A stretch of 64,000 nt of DNA from an uncultured Ilyobacter sp. (lineage in GTDB: Bacteria; Fusobacteriota; Fusobacteriia; Fusobacteriales; Fusobacteriaceae), in NCBI RefSeq assembly GCF_963663625.1, contig NZ_OY760438.1, forward strand, positions 186,001 to 250,000, written 5' to 3'. Positions 18,369-31,323 of this stretch are shown in pieces. The notes beneath the pieces are model-generated. The model made no database searches. It was not told where the DNA came from and saw nothing but the letters and a program-made list of their open reading frames with translations. Position numbers and translations under genes: made by a program. The stretch's first letter is position 1, and every line of letters begins with the position of its first letter.

Positions 18369-18402
18369 AAAAAAGCTCTTTGCGAGTATACGCAAAGAGC
18401 TC
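18369..18402 (-). terminator. Terminator of the asnS-unit leader
   Basis: AGCTCTTTGCG, a short loop and CGCAAAGAGCT followed by TTTTTT on the minus strand, just before the DUF896 gene. Confidence 0.88.
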
Positions 18403-18617
18403 AACTTTCCCAGTATAAAATCCAAGAAAGTACGGAGATACTTACACGAGCACTCGATACCTTTTGCTCTGACGCGGCAATCACGTCCATTCCTAATGAT
18501 CTTTTCAGACTTTCAGATGGCGGCTCCAAGGTGTTCTTCACTAAAGGCTTCGTTACCGGACTCACACCATAACCGGCTCGCTTAAACTACTTCCTAAAGT
18601 TACTCTCCTCTTCATGG
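18403..18617 (-). promoter_or_regulatory. Asn-specific T-box-like leader (asnS unit)
   Basis: On the minus strand the stem I signature is read as GGAAGTAGTTTAAGCGAGCC, GGTTATGGTGTGAGTCCGG, then GTGAAGAACACCTTGGAG. The AAC in GAAG-AAC-AC sits where T-box specifier codons sit and is an Asn codon, which fits the asparagine genes downstream. The same blocks recur in two leaders before asnB. I do not see the canonical UGGN antiterminator bulge; the conserved block there is AAAAGGTATCGAGTGC. Confidence 0.72.
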
Positions 18618-18625
18618 CCTTTATT

Positions 18626-18654
18626 TATATAGGGTAATTATACTTTAGAGTCAA
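18626..18654 (-). promoter_or_regulatory. Promoter of the asnS unit
   Basis: TTGACT and TATATA are spaced by 17 bases on the minus strand, between the asnB stop and the leader. Confidence 0.75.
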
Positions 18655-18669
18655 CTTCTTTGTCAAGGG

Positions 18670-20250
18670 TTACTTTCCACTAGCACCATAGTTTGACAGT
18701 ACTCTTGCGCTAGGATCGCTGACATTACATCCTTCCCATTCTTTATTTGGCATCCAGAAGTCTTTTATTAACTCAGCTTTACCAGGGAAAAACTCTTCGA
18801 AGGTATCTCTGTATAACAATGATTCCTTTGTAAACGGAGTTCCGTAAGTATATTTTTTCTTCGCCTTTTCAAGATCTTCATCAGAATATTTCTCTTCAGC
18901 AAATGCCTTGATACAGTCAACTAATGAGTGTCCTACAGCATCACTGAAAGCTGCTTTTTCTCTGTAGAGAATGTCATGTGGAAGATAATCTCTGCCTTCA
19001 AAGGCCTTTCTAAGAAGGTATTTACCTTTGTTGTATGTATTTAATTTTTTTTCAGGATTTATTCCCATTACATAGTCTACAAATTCTAAGTCTCCAAAAG
19101 GAACTCTTGCCTCTAGCGAATTTGCAGAGATACATCTGTCCGCCCTCAGCACATCATACATATAGATCTCTCTGAGCCTTTTTTCTGCTTCTTTTTGAAA
19201 CTCCTCACCGCTTGGTGCAAAGTCAGTATATTTATATCCAAATATTTCATCACTGATTTCACCAGTCAATAAAACCTTGATATTTGTGTTTTCTCTTATA
19301 TATTTGCAAACCAGATACATTCCCATACTTGCTCTTATAGTTGTTATATCCCAAGTTTCAAGACAGTAAATTACATGCCTCAAGTTGTCCAAAACATCTT
19401 TCTCATTAATACTTACTTCCGTATGGTCTGTTCCTAGATACTCTGCAACCTCTTTAGCATATTTGAGATCGATAGGGTCTTTCTCCATACCGATGGCAAA
19501 AGTTTTTAAAGGTTTCTCAAGATTTCTCTGAGCTATTGCACAAACCAGACTTGAATCCAAACCTCCACTTAGAAGATATCCAACTGGTGCATCAGAATCT
19601 AGTCTTTTTATTACTCCAGCTTCCAGTCTTTCTCTTATTCCATCTGTTATCTCTTCAAGGTCTCCATCGATAGATTTAGTATACTTTGTCATATCTCTGT
19701 AGCATACAAACTCTCCACCCTTATAATAATGTCCAGGAGGAAAAGCGGCCACGTCATCACAGAAGTCAATCAGGCTCTTTACCTCACTTGAAAAAGCGAT
19801 CTCTTTTGTATCTTTGGAGTAACCGTAAAAAAGTGGTCTTATTCCAATGGGATCTCTAGCTGCTATTACTTCATCGGCTTTTGCATCATACATAACCATA
19901 GCATATTCTGCATCTAGGTATTCAAACATTCCTGTGCCCATCTCTTTATATAGAGGTATCAATACTTCGCAGTCACTCTCTGAATGAAATTTATATTTTT
20001 TTTGAAGGTCTTCTTTTATTTTTCTAAAGTTGTATATTTCTCCATTGCATATAGCAATGCTGCTATCTAACATAAAAGGTTGCATTCCACTGTTACTGAG
20101 GTCCATTATTGATAACCTGTGAAATCCCCATACCCCTTTATCCTTTAATATCTCTGTCGAGTCCGGACCCCTATACACGATTCTATCAAAACTTTTTTCA
20201 AACCCTAATAATTCTGCATCTTTCCCCGAATAATACATAATTCCACACAT
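18670..20250 (-). CDS. asnB: Asparagine synthase (glutamine-hydrolysing)
   Basis: The 526-residue enzyme begins MCGIM, so Cys2 is available as the glutaminase nucleophile. The N-terminal Ntn domain (about 1-190) shows YRGPDS, GFHRLSIMD and NGEIYNF. The synthetase domain (about 200-510) shows the PP-loop SGGLDSSLV and LTGEISDEIFGY. Length is near the E. coli-type enzyme. It converts Asp and Gln to Asn in the cytoplasm. Two tandem T-box-like leaders specific for Asn lie directly upstream, so it should be induced when charged tRNA-Asn falls. Confidence 0.96.
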   Translation of the reverse strand: MCGIMYYSGKDAELLGFEKSFDRIVYRGPDSTEILKDKGVWGFHRLSIMDLSNSGMQPFMLDSSIAICNGEIYNFRKIKEDLQKKYKFHSESDCEVLIPLYKEMGTGMFEYLDAEYAMVMYDAKADEVIAARDPIGIRPLFYGYSKDTKEIAFSSEVKSLIDFCDDVAAFPPGHYYKGGEFVCYRDMTKYTKSIDGDLEEITDGIRERLEAGVIKRLDSDAPVGYLLSGGLDSSLVCAIAQRNLEKPLKTFAIGMEKDPIDLKYAKEVAEYLGTDHTEVSINEKDVLDNLRHVIYCLETWDITTIRASMGMYLVCKYIRENTNIKVLLTGEISDEIFGYKYTDFAPSGEEFQKEAEKRLREIYMYDVLRADRCISANSLEARVPFGDLEFVDYVMGINPEKKLNTYNKGKYLLRKAFEGRDYLPHDILYREKAAFSDAVGHSLVDCIKAFAEEKYSDEDLEKAKKKYTYGTPFTKESLLYRDTFEEFFPGKAELIKDFWMPNKEWEGCNVSDPSARVLSNYGASGK

Positions 20251-20285
20251 AATTTACCCCCTATTTTGTATAACTAATTTTTTTA

Positions 20286-20321
20286 TAAAAAAAACTCTCT
20301 GCAAATATGTGCAAAGAGTCC
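20286..20321 (-). terminator. Terminator of leader proximal to asnB
   Basis: GACTCTTTGCACATATTTGC with AGAGAG and an eight-T run on the minus strand, just before asnB. Confidence 0.82.
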
Positions 20322-20551
20322 TACCTTCTTATAAACGGAAATTTCAGTTGAAATTTCAAGAAAGTACGGAGTTGCTTTCATATGCACTCGATACCTTTTG
20401 CTTTAACGCAGCAATTACGTCCACGCCTAATAATCTTTTTGCAGACTTTCAGATGGCAGCTCCAAGGTGTTCTTCACTAAAGGCTTCGTTACCGGACTCA
20501 CACCATAACCGGCTCGCTTAAACTACTTCCTAAAGTTACTCTCCTCTTCTT
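20322..20551 (-). promoter_or_regulatory. Asn T-box-like leader, copy proximal to asnB
   Basis: It carries the same conserved blocks as the asnS leader (AAGCGAGCCGG, ATGGTGTGAGTCCGG, GAAGAACACCTTGGAG, AAAAGGTATCGAGTGC). It is nearly identical over about 230 bases to the distal copy. No separate promoter is obvious between the two copies, so they are probably read in series from the promoter at 20880. Confidence 0.72.
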
Positions 20552-20577
20552 AGCTTTTATAAACTATTTAATTTTTA

Positions 20578-20613
20578 ATAAAAAAAGCTCTTTACACATA
20601 TATGCAAAGAGCC
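20578..20613 (-). terminator. Terminator of distal leader
   Basis: GGCTCTTTGCATATATGTGT and AAAGAGC followed by seven T's on the minus strand, ending the upstream leader copy. Confidence 0.82.
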
Positions 20614-20842
20614 TTACCTTCTTATAAACGGAAATTTCAGTTGAAATTTCAAGAAAGTACGGAGTTGCTTTTATATGCACTCGATACCTTTTGCTTTAAC
20701 GCAGCAATTACGTCCACGCCTAATAATCTTTTTGCAGACTTTCAGATGGCAGCTCCAAGGTGTTCTTCACTAAAGGCTTCGTTACCGGACTCACACCATA
20801 ACCGGCTCGCTTAAACTACTTCCTAAAGTTACTCTCCTCTTC
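20614..20842 (-). promoter_or_regulatory. Asn T-box-like leader, distal copy
   Basis: This is a near-perfect duplicate of the leader at 20322-20551, including the specifier AAC. Tandem leaders each ending in a terminator would require two antitermination events for asnB expression, which gives a steeper response. Confidence 0.72.
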
Positions 20843-20879
20843 TTAGCTTTTATAAATTATTTATATTTAATTTAGAATT

Positions 20880-20908
20880 ATTATACACACTATTTATACT
20901 GTTGTCAA
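20880..20908 (-). promoter_or_regulatory. asnB promoter
   Basis: Consensus TTGACA and TATAAT with a 17-base spacer on the minus strand. Confidence 0.88.
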
Positions 20909-20925
20909 TTATTATTTTAAATATT

Positions 20926-21699
20926 TCAAATAATAATTCCTTTATATTTTTTACCAATCATATTTTTAACTTCGTTAGATTTCAGTAGTTCATAAAGTCT
21001 TTTTATCTGTTTTCTTTTCTTACTTTTATATTTTCCTGCAAGGACATTGATGTATCTTTTGTCGTACTCTTCCAAATAAAGAGCACTTTCCAAAGCTGCA
21101 CCTCGTCTTTGAAGAATTTCGTTTCCATTTGCAACTATTGCATCAGCCTGATCCATTACCCTCAATAAATATTTTGGACTTATTTCTAAAAAACTTATAT
21201 TTCTTGGATTTTCAACAATTTGATATTCTTTTGTTAAGCTTATGAGTCCAGTACTCTCTAGGAGCTTGAGTGCTCTGATCTTGTTGCTCTCAATATTTGG
21301 AATTGCGATGACAATATTTTTAAATTCTTTTATACTTTTATATTTTTTTGAGTATATTCCCATTTTTTCAAAATATACCTCTCCATAGGAGACAATATTT
21401 GTATTATGTTCAATATTATATAAGTTCAAAATATCTCTGTTTTGTGAATAATTAACGTCTATAATTCCCTCTAAAAGGTCAGAATTAGATTGAATATAAT
21501 CTGAATATTCTATGATCTCAAGTTCAAATTCTTCGTCTTTAAACTTATTCTTTATAAATTTTAGAATTTCTAAATTAGAGTTAGTAACAACCCCTATTCT
21601 GAGAGTTTTTTTACTTTGATCATTATTAAAGAATAAAAAATTTGCATTTAAAATACTAAAAAATAAAATAAAAATTCCTAAAAAAGTTGTTTTTCTCAT
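20926..21699 (-). CDS. MetQ/NlpA-like ABC substrate-binding protein
   Basis: The 257-residue product has an N-terminal signal segment (about 5-22) and a binding-protein fold of the NlpA type: LRIGVVTNSNLEILKFIKNK, VNYSQN, YSKKYKSIKEFKNIVIAIPN and a C-terminal helix. No lipobox Cys is visible near the signal end, so it may be released or anchored by the signal helix. No transporter genes are adjacent, so the ligand (methionine in the best known members) is uncertain. GAGGTGA precedes the chosen ATG; the frame extends 42 codons upstream without support. Confidence 0.75.
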   Translation of the reverse strand: MRKTTFLGIFILFFSILNANFLFFNNDQSKKTLRIGVVTNSNLEILKFIKNKFKDEEFELEIIEYSDYIQSNSDLLEGIIDVNYSQNRDILNLYNIEHNTNIVSYGEVYFEKMGIYSKKYKSIKEFKNIVIAIPNIESNKIRALKLLESTGLISLTKEYQIVENPRNISFLEISPKYLLRVMDQADAIVANGNEILQRRGAALESALYLEEYDKRYINVLAGKYKSKKRKQIKRLYELLKSNEVKNMIGKKYKGIII

Positions 21700-21781
21700 A
21701 AAGTCACCTCTATGTATTATATCATAATTATTTAAAAAGATAAGAGGTCTCTTCACTATTTTTAAGAAGGATAAAATGCAA

Positions 21782-23035
21782 TTAATAAGCTCCGTATTTT
21801 TCAACAAGGTTACTCTTATTGACATTTAAGACTATTCCTAGAGCTGCAAAAATAGTTATCAGTGAACTTCCCCCGTAACTGAATATTGGAAAAGGTATTC
21901 CAGTAACTGGCATTAATCCCGTCACAACAAAGGAATTAATCAAGAGTTGTGTGAAGACTAAACTTGCCATTCCAGCTACAAGGTACTTTGCAAAATAATC
22001 CTTTGATTCGATAGCTGTTGTCATAGACAGGTTAAATACAGTATAAAATAAAGTCATTATTAAAAGGACTCCTGTAAATCCCCATTCCTCACCTATCGAG
22101 GCTAATATAAAATCTGTATGTATTTCTGGAAGATAACTATATTTCTGAACTCCGTTGGCGTATCCCTTTCCAAATAAACCTCCGCTTCCCATTGCTATCA
22201 AAGACTGCCCAACTTGATAGCCTACATCATTGCCATATTCCCCTTTTAAAAGCCCATCTAAATAACTCTTAACCCTTTTTAGCCTGTAACCAACTCCTTG
22301 AGTATCATTAATAAGATAATGCACATAGGCTAGGGATGTCATCACTATAATAGATGCCCCCCCTACAAAACCAGCTATTATTTTCCCAGGGATTTTAGAC
22401 ACAAAAAGCATAAATAATAGTATAACCCCATAATGAATTACAGTTCCTAAGTCACCTTGCATCAATATAAGAATAACAAATAAACCAACTATTGGAAGAA
22501 CATTTCCTACTATCTCAATACTCTTAAAATCTTTTTTTTCTCCAGTTTCAAATAACTTTGCCAATATTATTATATAGGGGATTTTTAAAAATTCGGCCGG
22601 CTGAACACTAAAAGGCCCTACTCTTATCCACCCTATAGCTCCATTTATTACGGGAACAAATTTAGGTGCAATTTTAGATCCTATCAAAATTGTCAGTAAT
22701 AGGATTATAGATGTGTAAAGTGACAATTTTATTATGGATTTTTTTTTATAAAAGGTATAGGGGATTTTATTGGTAGCTACAAATGTCAGCAATGCAACAA
22801 TAAACCAAACAAAGTGCTTTATTAAAAACTGAAAGGATGAACCGCCTCTGTAACTGTATGTTGCCGAATAAAAACTGGCACTCACTATATTTAAAAGACT
22901 CATACTTATAAAAATTCCAAGACATATCCATATTACTAATCTTCTTACCTTGTTTTTTTTTATTGCATTATCCATGCTCAGTCTTTTTTCTATAGACATT
23001 TTTTCATAGTACATACTTTGCTTTTCTATCTTCAT
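21782..23035 (-). CDS. rodA: RodA/FtsW-family peptidoglycan glycosyltransferase
   Basis: The 417-residue protein has about ten membrane helices and the SEDS family signatures GAIGWIRVGPFSVQPAEFLK (about residue 135) and GIPFPIFSYGGSSL near the C-terminus. It polymerises lipid II in the cytoplasmic membrane. The loop with YGNDVGYQVGQSLIAMGSGG is typical of RodA more than FtsW, but without mreBCD or a PBP next door the choice is not certain. AGGTGGAG lies about ten bases before the ATG. Confidence 0.88.
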   Translation of the reverse strand: MKIEKQSMYYEKMSIEKRLSMDNAIKKNKVRRLVIWICLGIFISMSLLNIVSASFYSATYSYRGGSSFQFLIKHFVWFIVALLTFVATNKIPYTFYKKKSIIKLSLYTSIILLLTILIGSKIAPKFVPVINGAIGWIRVGPFSVQPAEFLKIPYIIILAKLFETGEKKDFKSIEIVGNVLPIVGLFVILILMQGDLGTVIHYGVILLFMLFVSKIPGKIIAGFVGGASIIVMTSLAYVHYLINDTQGVGYRLKRVKSYLDGLLKGEYGNDVGYQVGQSLIAMGSGGLFGKGYANGVQKYSYLPEIHTDFILASIGEEWGFTGVLLIMTLFYTVFNLSMTTAIESKDYFAKYLVAGMASLVFTQLLINSFVVTGLMPVTGIPFPIFSYGGSSLITIFAALGIVLNVNKSNLVEKYGAY

Positions 23036-23174
23036 CTATTCACACTCCACCTGGGAATTTTTTTAATGTAATTATACCATAAATAAATTACCACATCTCA
23101 AAGTTTTCTTAAAAATTATTTTTTATAAATTTACTTTCTCCTAACCTCTTAATTTTTTCCAAAAAATAAAAAAA

Positions 23175-23250
23175 TGGCGCTTCCAGCTGGACTCGAACCA
23201 GCGACAACACGATTAACAGTCGTGCGCTCTACCAACTGAGCTATGGAAGC
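23175..23250 (-). tRNA. tRNA-Asn (anticodon GTT)
   Basis: The minus strand begins GCTTCCATAGCTCAGTTGG, has the loop CTGTTAA, discriminator G and encoded CCA. It lies directly after 5S rRNA and is probably cotranscribed. It would be the effector for the asparagine T-box-like leaders nearby. Confidence 0.97.
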
Positions 23251-23263
23251 ACATATATAAAAG

Positions 23264-23380
23264 CTTGGCAAGTACCTATCCTCCCGGAGGGCTGCCCCTC
23301 AAGTACTTTCAGCGTATGCAGGCTTAACTTTTGGGTTCGGAATGTAACCAGGTGTACCCCTACAGCTATTCTCACCAAGC
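23264..23380 (-). rRNA. 5S ribosomal RNA
   Basis: The minus strand starts GCTTGGTGAGAATAGC, contains CCGAACCCAAAAGTTAAGCC and ends GATAGGTACTTGCCAAG, which pairs with the start. Ends are judged by that terminal helix. Confidence 0.95.
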
Positions 23381-23454
23381 TGTTATCAACATTTAACTGC
23401 TGACATCATATTCTTTTGCATGCCATGGGCATTCAAAACTATATAGTAGATTTA

Positions 23455-26384
<2,930 letters not shown>

Positions 26385-26571
26385 TAAATTGTTCATCAGC
26401 TAACTCTCTTTCTTGACAATCTTTACTTCGAATGAAGTAGATTTCGTCAGAAAAAAAATTTAATGTTGATTTCTCTACTATATAGTTTCCAATGTCCATC
26501 CTGGTTATTACCCAAACCCTCGCGGGAAAGAACAATACCAAATAAATAGAGAAGGTCGTCTGTGCTCCTTA

Positions 26572-28092
<1,521 letters not shown>

Positions 28093-28258
28093 CAAAAAGT
28101 TTATTTAAATCTCTTGCGAGATTATCAACACCTAACTGTGTCCAAATCTTGTTTGGACTTCTTTATGTCATATCTGACATTCTTTTGACTTCCTTCTCTA
28201 TTTAATTGCTAATGTCCTTTTGTTTTCTATCTGTGTGCCTCTCTCGTGCACAAGGAGT

Positions 28259-28287
28259 ATAATATCACAGTTGAAAATATGCGTCAA
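28259..28287 (-). promoter_or_regulatory. rRNA operon promoter
   Basis: TTGACG and TATTAT with a 17-base spacer on the minus strand, about 170 bases before 16S. Confidence 0.82.
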
Positions 28288-28428
28288 CATTTTTTTATTT
28301 TTATTTTAAAATTTGTATAAGCATAACCTGACTAGAAGATTTACTCATTCAAAATTTTCAGAAAGGTTTTCTATTATTTATATTGAACATATAAATTAAA
28401 GAACTAAATTATTGGGGTGATTTGTACT

Positions 28429-28770
28429 ATGAATTATTTTAAAAATAATAAATCTCTGTGCTTATCTATTTCAAATGCTGAACAAATTTTAAAAAAAGAA
28501 TTTATAAATATAAAGTTGGAACTAACTCTTATTTCTAAAAACATAAACATAAAACAAACACTTATTATTTCCGAAGTTACCCGTTCAGGACAATTTTTTT
28601 ACATGACTTTTCTAGAAATTTCAGACCTGTATATAAACACTCTAGAATTTGATTCCATTTATTATTATTCTCCCGGTTCCCTAGTATTTGTATTTATGGA
28701 TGGTTCTACCCTCACATTTAGACCGTTAGAAAATTTGAATAAATTAAAAATTTTACCGGTTGAAAAATAA
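28429..28770 (+). CDS. Hypothetical protein, 113 residues
   Basis: The frame starts MNYFKNNKSLCLSISNAEQI after GGGGTGA, with the ATG preferred over an upstream GTG inside that site. The product looks like a small mixed alpha/beta domain: repeated beta-like stretches (KQTLIISEVTRSGQFFYMTF, GSLVFVFMDGSTLTFRPLEN) and no membrane segment. I do not recognise the family; the shape recalls PilZ-like or ribosome-associated small domains, but no motif supports that. It ends against the terminator of the opposing tRNA cluster. Confidence 0.65.
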   Translation: MNYFKNNKSLCLSISNAEQILKKEFINIKLELTLISKNINIKQTLIISEVTRSGQFFYMTFLEISDLYINTLEFDSIYYYSPGSLVFVFMDGSTLTFRPLENLNKLKILPVEK

Positions 28771-28792
28771 AAAAACCTGTGAAATCACAGGT
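28769..28792 (-). terminator. Terminator of the tRNA cluster
   Basis: ACCTGTGATTTCACAGGT followed by TTTTTTATTTTT on the minus strand, after tRNA-Gln. Confidence 0.88.
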
Positions 28793-28807
28793 CTGATCTT
28801 TAAAAAA

Positions 28808-28882
28808 TGGCTGGGCTGGCTGGATTCGAACCAGCGCATGACGGAGTCAAAGTCCGTTGCCTTACCGCTTGGCGACAGCCCA
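28808..28882 (-). tRNA. tRNA-Gln (anticodon TTG)
   Basis: The minus strand begins TGGGCTGTCGCCAAGCGG, has the loop CTTTGAC, GGTTCGAATCC and an encoded CCA. Confidence 0.96.
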
Positions 28883-28899
28883 ACAATTGTAAAATTAAA

Positions 28900-28975
28900 T
28901 GGTGCGTCACACAGGGATCGAACCTGTGACAACACGATTAAAAGTCGTGTGCTCTACCAACTGAGCTAGTGACGC
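28900..28975 (-). tRNA. tRNA-Lys (anticodon TTT), second copy
   Basis: Apparently identical to the tRNA-Lys at 15177, including the encoded CCA. It is the middle gene of a Pro-Lys-Gln cluster read leftward. Confidence 0.97.
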
Positions 28976-28978
28976 AAA

Positions 28979-29055
28979 TGGTCGGAACAGCAAGATTTGA
29001 ACTTGCGACCCCCTGCTCCCAAGGCAGGTGCGCTACCGGGCTGCGCTATGCTCCG
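28979..29055 (-). tRNA. tRNA-Pro (anticodon TGG)
   Basis: The minus strand begins CGGAGCATAGCGCAGCCCGG, has the loop CTTGGGA, GTTCAAATC and an encoded CCA. Confidence 0.96.
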
Positions 29056-29271
29056 ATTTCTTTTCATGAACAGGAAAAATTATATCACAAGCATATGTTC
29101 ATGTCAATATTTTTTATAATACTAATAGTCTCTATCTATATTCAGATTGTAAAATTAAAAAATTATAATTTTATCTCATAAATAACTGGTATAATCATTT
29201 ATGAAAACAATCTCTTTTTCTTTGAAATTAAGTCCTAAACAATAAATTAATTTAATTTGGAGGAATATTTT

Positions 29272-30072
29272 ATGTGTAATTATAAAGCAGTTATATGTGA
29301 CCTTGACGGAACTCTTTTAAATTCAAATCATACAATTTCACATTATACTAAGGAAGTCATAGAAAAAATTAAAACTTTGGGAATCAAGTTTTTTATCGCT
29401 ACTGGCCGTCATCATAAAGATGCTTTGGCATTTAGAAATATTTTGGGTTTAAATTCTTTTCTAATAACTTCAAATGGAGCAAAAATACACGATGAAAATG
29501 ACGTAGAAGTTTTTTCCCATAACATACCTAAGGAAATTGTAGAAAAAATAATTGAAGTCCCCATTGATCCAGAAATACAACGTGGAATTTATAAAGATGA
29601 GTTCTGGTTTCTTGAAAAGTATATAGACAGTCTTGAGGTTTTCCATAAAGAATCCGGATTCTCTTTTATTGTGAAACCCTTTGAAGAATTAAAAAATGAA
29701 GATGTTACAAAGTTTTTTTTCATAAGTGAAAACTGCAGTAAAATAAACAAGTTGGAAGAAATTCTTAAATTGAAATTCAAAGGATTAGTTAACATAACTC
29801 TATCTTTTGAAAATTGCCTCGAAATAGTTCAAAACGGTGTTTCCAAAGGTAAGGCCATAGAAGAAATACTAAAAAAAGAAAATATAGCTATTGAAGATGC
29901 TCTAGCCTTTGGCGATGGACTGAATGATCTAGATATGCTGCAAACCGTTGGAAAAGGCTTTTTAATGGGAAACTCCCATAAAAAATTAATCCAGAGTCTA
30001 CCAGGATATGAAGTTATAGACACAAACAGTAATGATGGTGTTGCCAAACATTTGGAAAAAATATTTTTATAA
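29272..30072 (+). CDS. Cof-type HAD-superfamily phosphatase
   Basis: The 266-residue protein has the HAD motifs in order: DLDGTLLNSN (nucleophile and acid-base Asp), then ATGRHHKDA (motif II region), KGKAIEEILKK (Lys of motif III) and GDGLNDLDML (motif IV). A C2-type cap lies between. Relatives dephosphorylate sugar phosphates, FMN or phosphorylated cofactors, and specificity cannot be read from sequence. GGAGG lies seven bases before the ATG. It is a single gene ending in a shared terminator with mnmA. Confidence 0.92.
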   Translation: MCNYKAVICDLDGTLLNSNHTISHYTKEVIEKIKTLGIKFFIATGRHHKDALAFRNILGLNSFLITSNGAKIHDENDVEVFSHNIPKEIVEKIIEVPIDPEIQRGIYKDEFWFLEKYIDSLEVFHKESGFSFIVKPFEELKNEDVTKFFFISENCSKINKLEEILKLKFKGLVNITLSFENCLEIVQNGVSKGKAIEEILKKENIAIEDALAFGDGLNDLDMLQTVGKGFLMGNSHKKLIQSLPGYEVIDTNSNDGVAKHLEKIFL

Positions 30073-30081
30073 TTAAATCAA

Positions 30082-30112
30082 TAAAATAAGCGGCTATCGG
30101 CCGCTTATTTTA
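30082..30112. terminator. Bidirectional terminator between HAD gene and mnmA
   Basis: AAATAAGCGGC, a short loop and GCCGCTTATTT form a symmetrical hairpin with A/T tails that fits both converging genes. Confidence 0.85.
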
Positions 30113-31235
30113 TAAATGCACTTGCTATAACTTTTCCGTCAAAATCATAAAGCACTAGTCCTTGTCCCGGAGTGACTGCTCGCACTTTATCGTCTAAAAA
30201 CTTAACCTTAATTAAATCCTTCCCTAAAACTTCTATTTTACAAAGGTGGAGTATATCTCTAGATCTTGTTTTTGCATGACAATCAATCCCATCTATGTCC
30301 TCAATTTTTTCAAAGGATAATACATTTACACTATCAGCAAAAAGCTCACTTTTAAAAAGGTCTTCGTTGTCACCAACTATAACCCTATTCTTTTCAGAAT
30401 TTAACTTCAAAACATATAATGGAGTTTCATGTTGTATTCCGAGACCTTTTCTTTGTCCAATTGTATAAAATGCAAACCCCTTATGCTTTCCAAGGATTTT
30501 CCCATCTTTAGTTATTATATCTCCCTCTTTTTCTACTCTTCCACCAGTCATCTCCGTCAAAAATTCTTGGAGTTTACCATCCTCTATAAAACATATCTCT
30601 TGAGAATCCCTTTTCGCATAAACCCTAACTCCCAAATTTTCAGCTATTTTCCTGACCTGAGATTTTTCTAAGTCTCCTATGGGAAACATCAGATATTTTA
30701 AATTTTCTCTTTTCACTTGAGATAAAAAATAAACCTGATCTTTTTTAGGGTCATCCCCCATATAGAGATTTCCATTTTTTATTTTGGCATAGTGTCCTGT
30801 AGCAACAAAATCTGCTCCCATCTTTATTCCATACTCTAGAAGTTTACCTAGCTTTATGTATCTATTGCAGACCATACAAGGGTTAGGGGTTCTTCCCTTT
30901 TCATACTCCTCTACAAAATAATCCACGACCCTTTCTTTAAATGGTTCTTTTAAATTTATAACATAATGAGGAATATTAAGATCATCACATACCCTCTTGG
31001 CATCATATATATCATCAAGGCTGCAGCATGTTTTTAAATTGGAATTTTCACTTAGTTCATCCATGCCGCTCCAATGCTTCATTGTAATCCCTATTATATT
31101 ATAACCCTGCTTTTTTAGCATATATGCGACTGTAGAACTATCTACACCTCCGCTCATTCCTACAGCCACTGTATACTTGTTATTTTCAGGATTATATTCA
31201 ATATACTTATTAAAATCTTTCAAATCAAAAACCAT
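30105..31235 (-). CDS. mnmA: tRNA-specific 2-thiouridylase
   Basis: The 376-residue enzyme thiolates U34 of tRNA-Lys, Glu and Gln. The PP-loop AVGMSGGVDSSTVAYML is near residue 24. NPCMVCNRYIK holds one catalytic Cys, and SQEICFIED holds the second. GHYAKI follows the adenylation region. The neighbouring cysteine desulfurase (31957) can supply sulfur, with a LysE-type gene between. GAGGTAG precedes the ATG. The stop lies inside the terminator hairpin. Confidence 0.96.
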   Translation of the reverse strand: MVFDLKDFNKYIEYNPENNKYTVAVGMSGGVDSSTVAYMLKKQGYNIIGITMKHWSGMDELSENSNLKTCCSLDDIYDAKRVCDDLNIPHYVINLKEPFKERVVDYFVEEYEKGRTPNPCMVCNRYIKLGKLLEYGIKMGADFVATGHYAKIKNGNLYMGDDPKKDQVYFLSQVKRENLKYLMFPIGDLEKSQVRKIAENLGVRVYAKRDSQEICFIEDGKLQEFLTEMTGGRVEKEGDIITKDGKILGKHKGFAFYTIGQRKGLGIQHETPLYVLKLNSEKNRVIVGDNEDLFKSELFADSVNVLSFEKIEDIDGIDCHAKTRSRDILHLCKIEVLGKDLIKVKFLDDKVRAVTPGQGLVLYDFDGKVIASAFIK

Positions 31236-31323
31236 TCCACTACCTCTTTTCTTAAAAATATAAATTCATAAATTTTTGAAAAAAATAGGAAAAAGCTATT
31301 CCTTCATTCATTTTATGATTAAT

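Noticed and set aside
18403-18617. Lysine, SAM or cobalamin riboswitch in the asn leaders
   Set aside because: Key motifs of those classes are missing, whereas stem I-like blocks, an Asn specifier and the downstream asparagine genes favour a T-box-type RNA.
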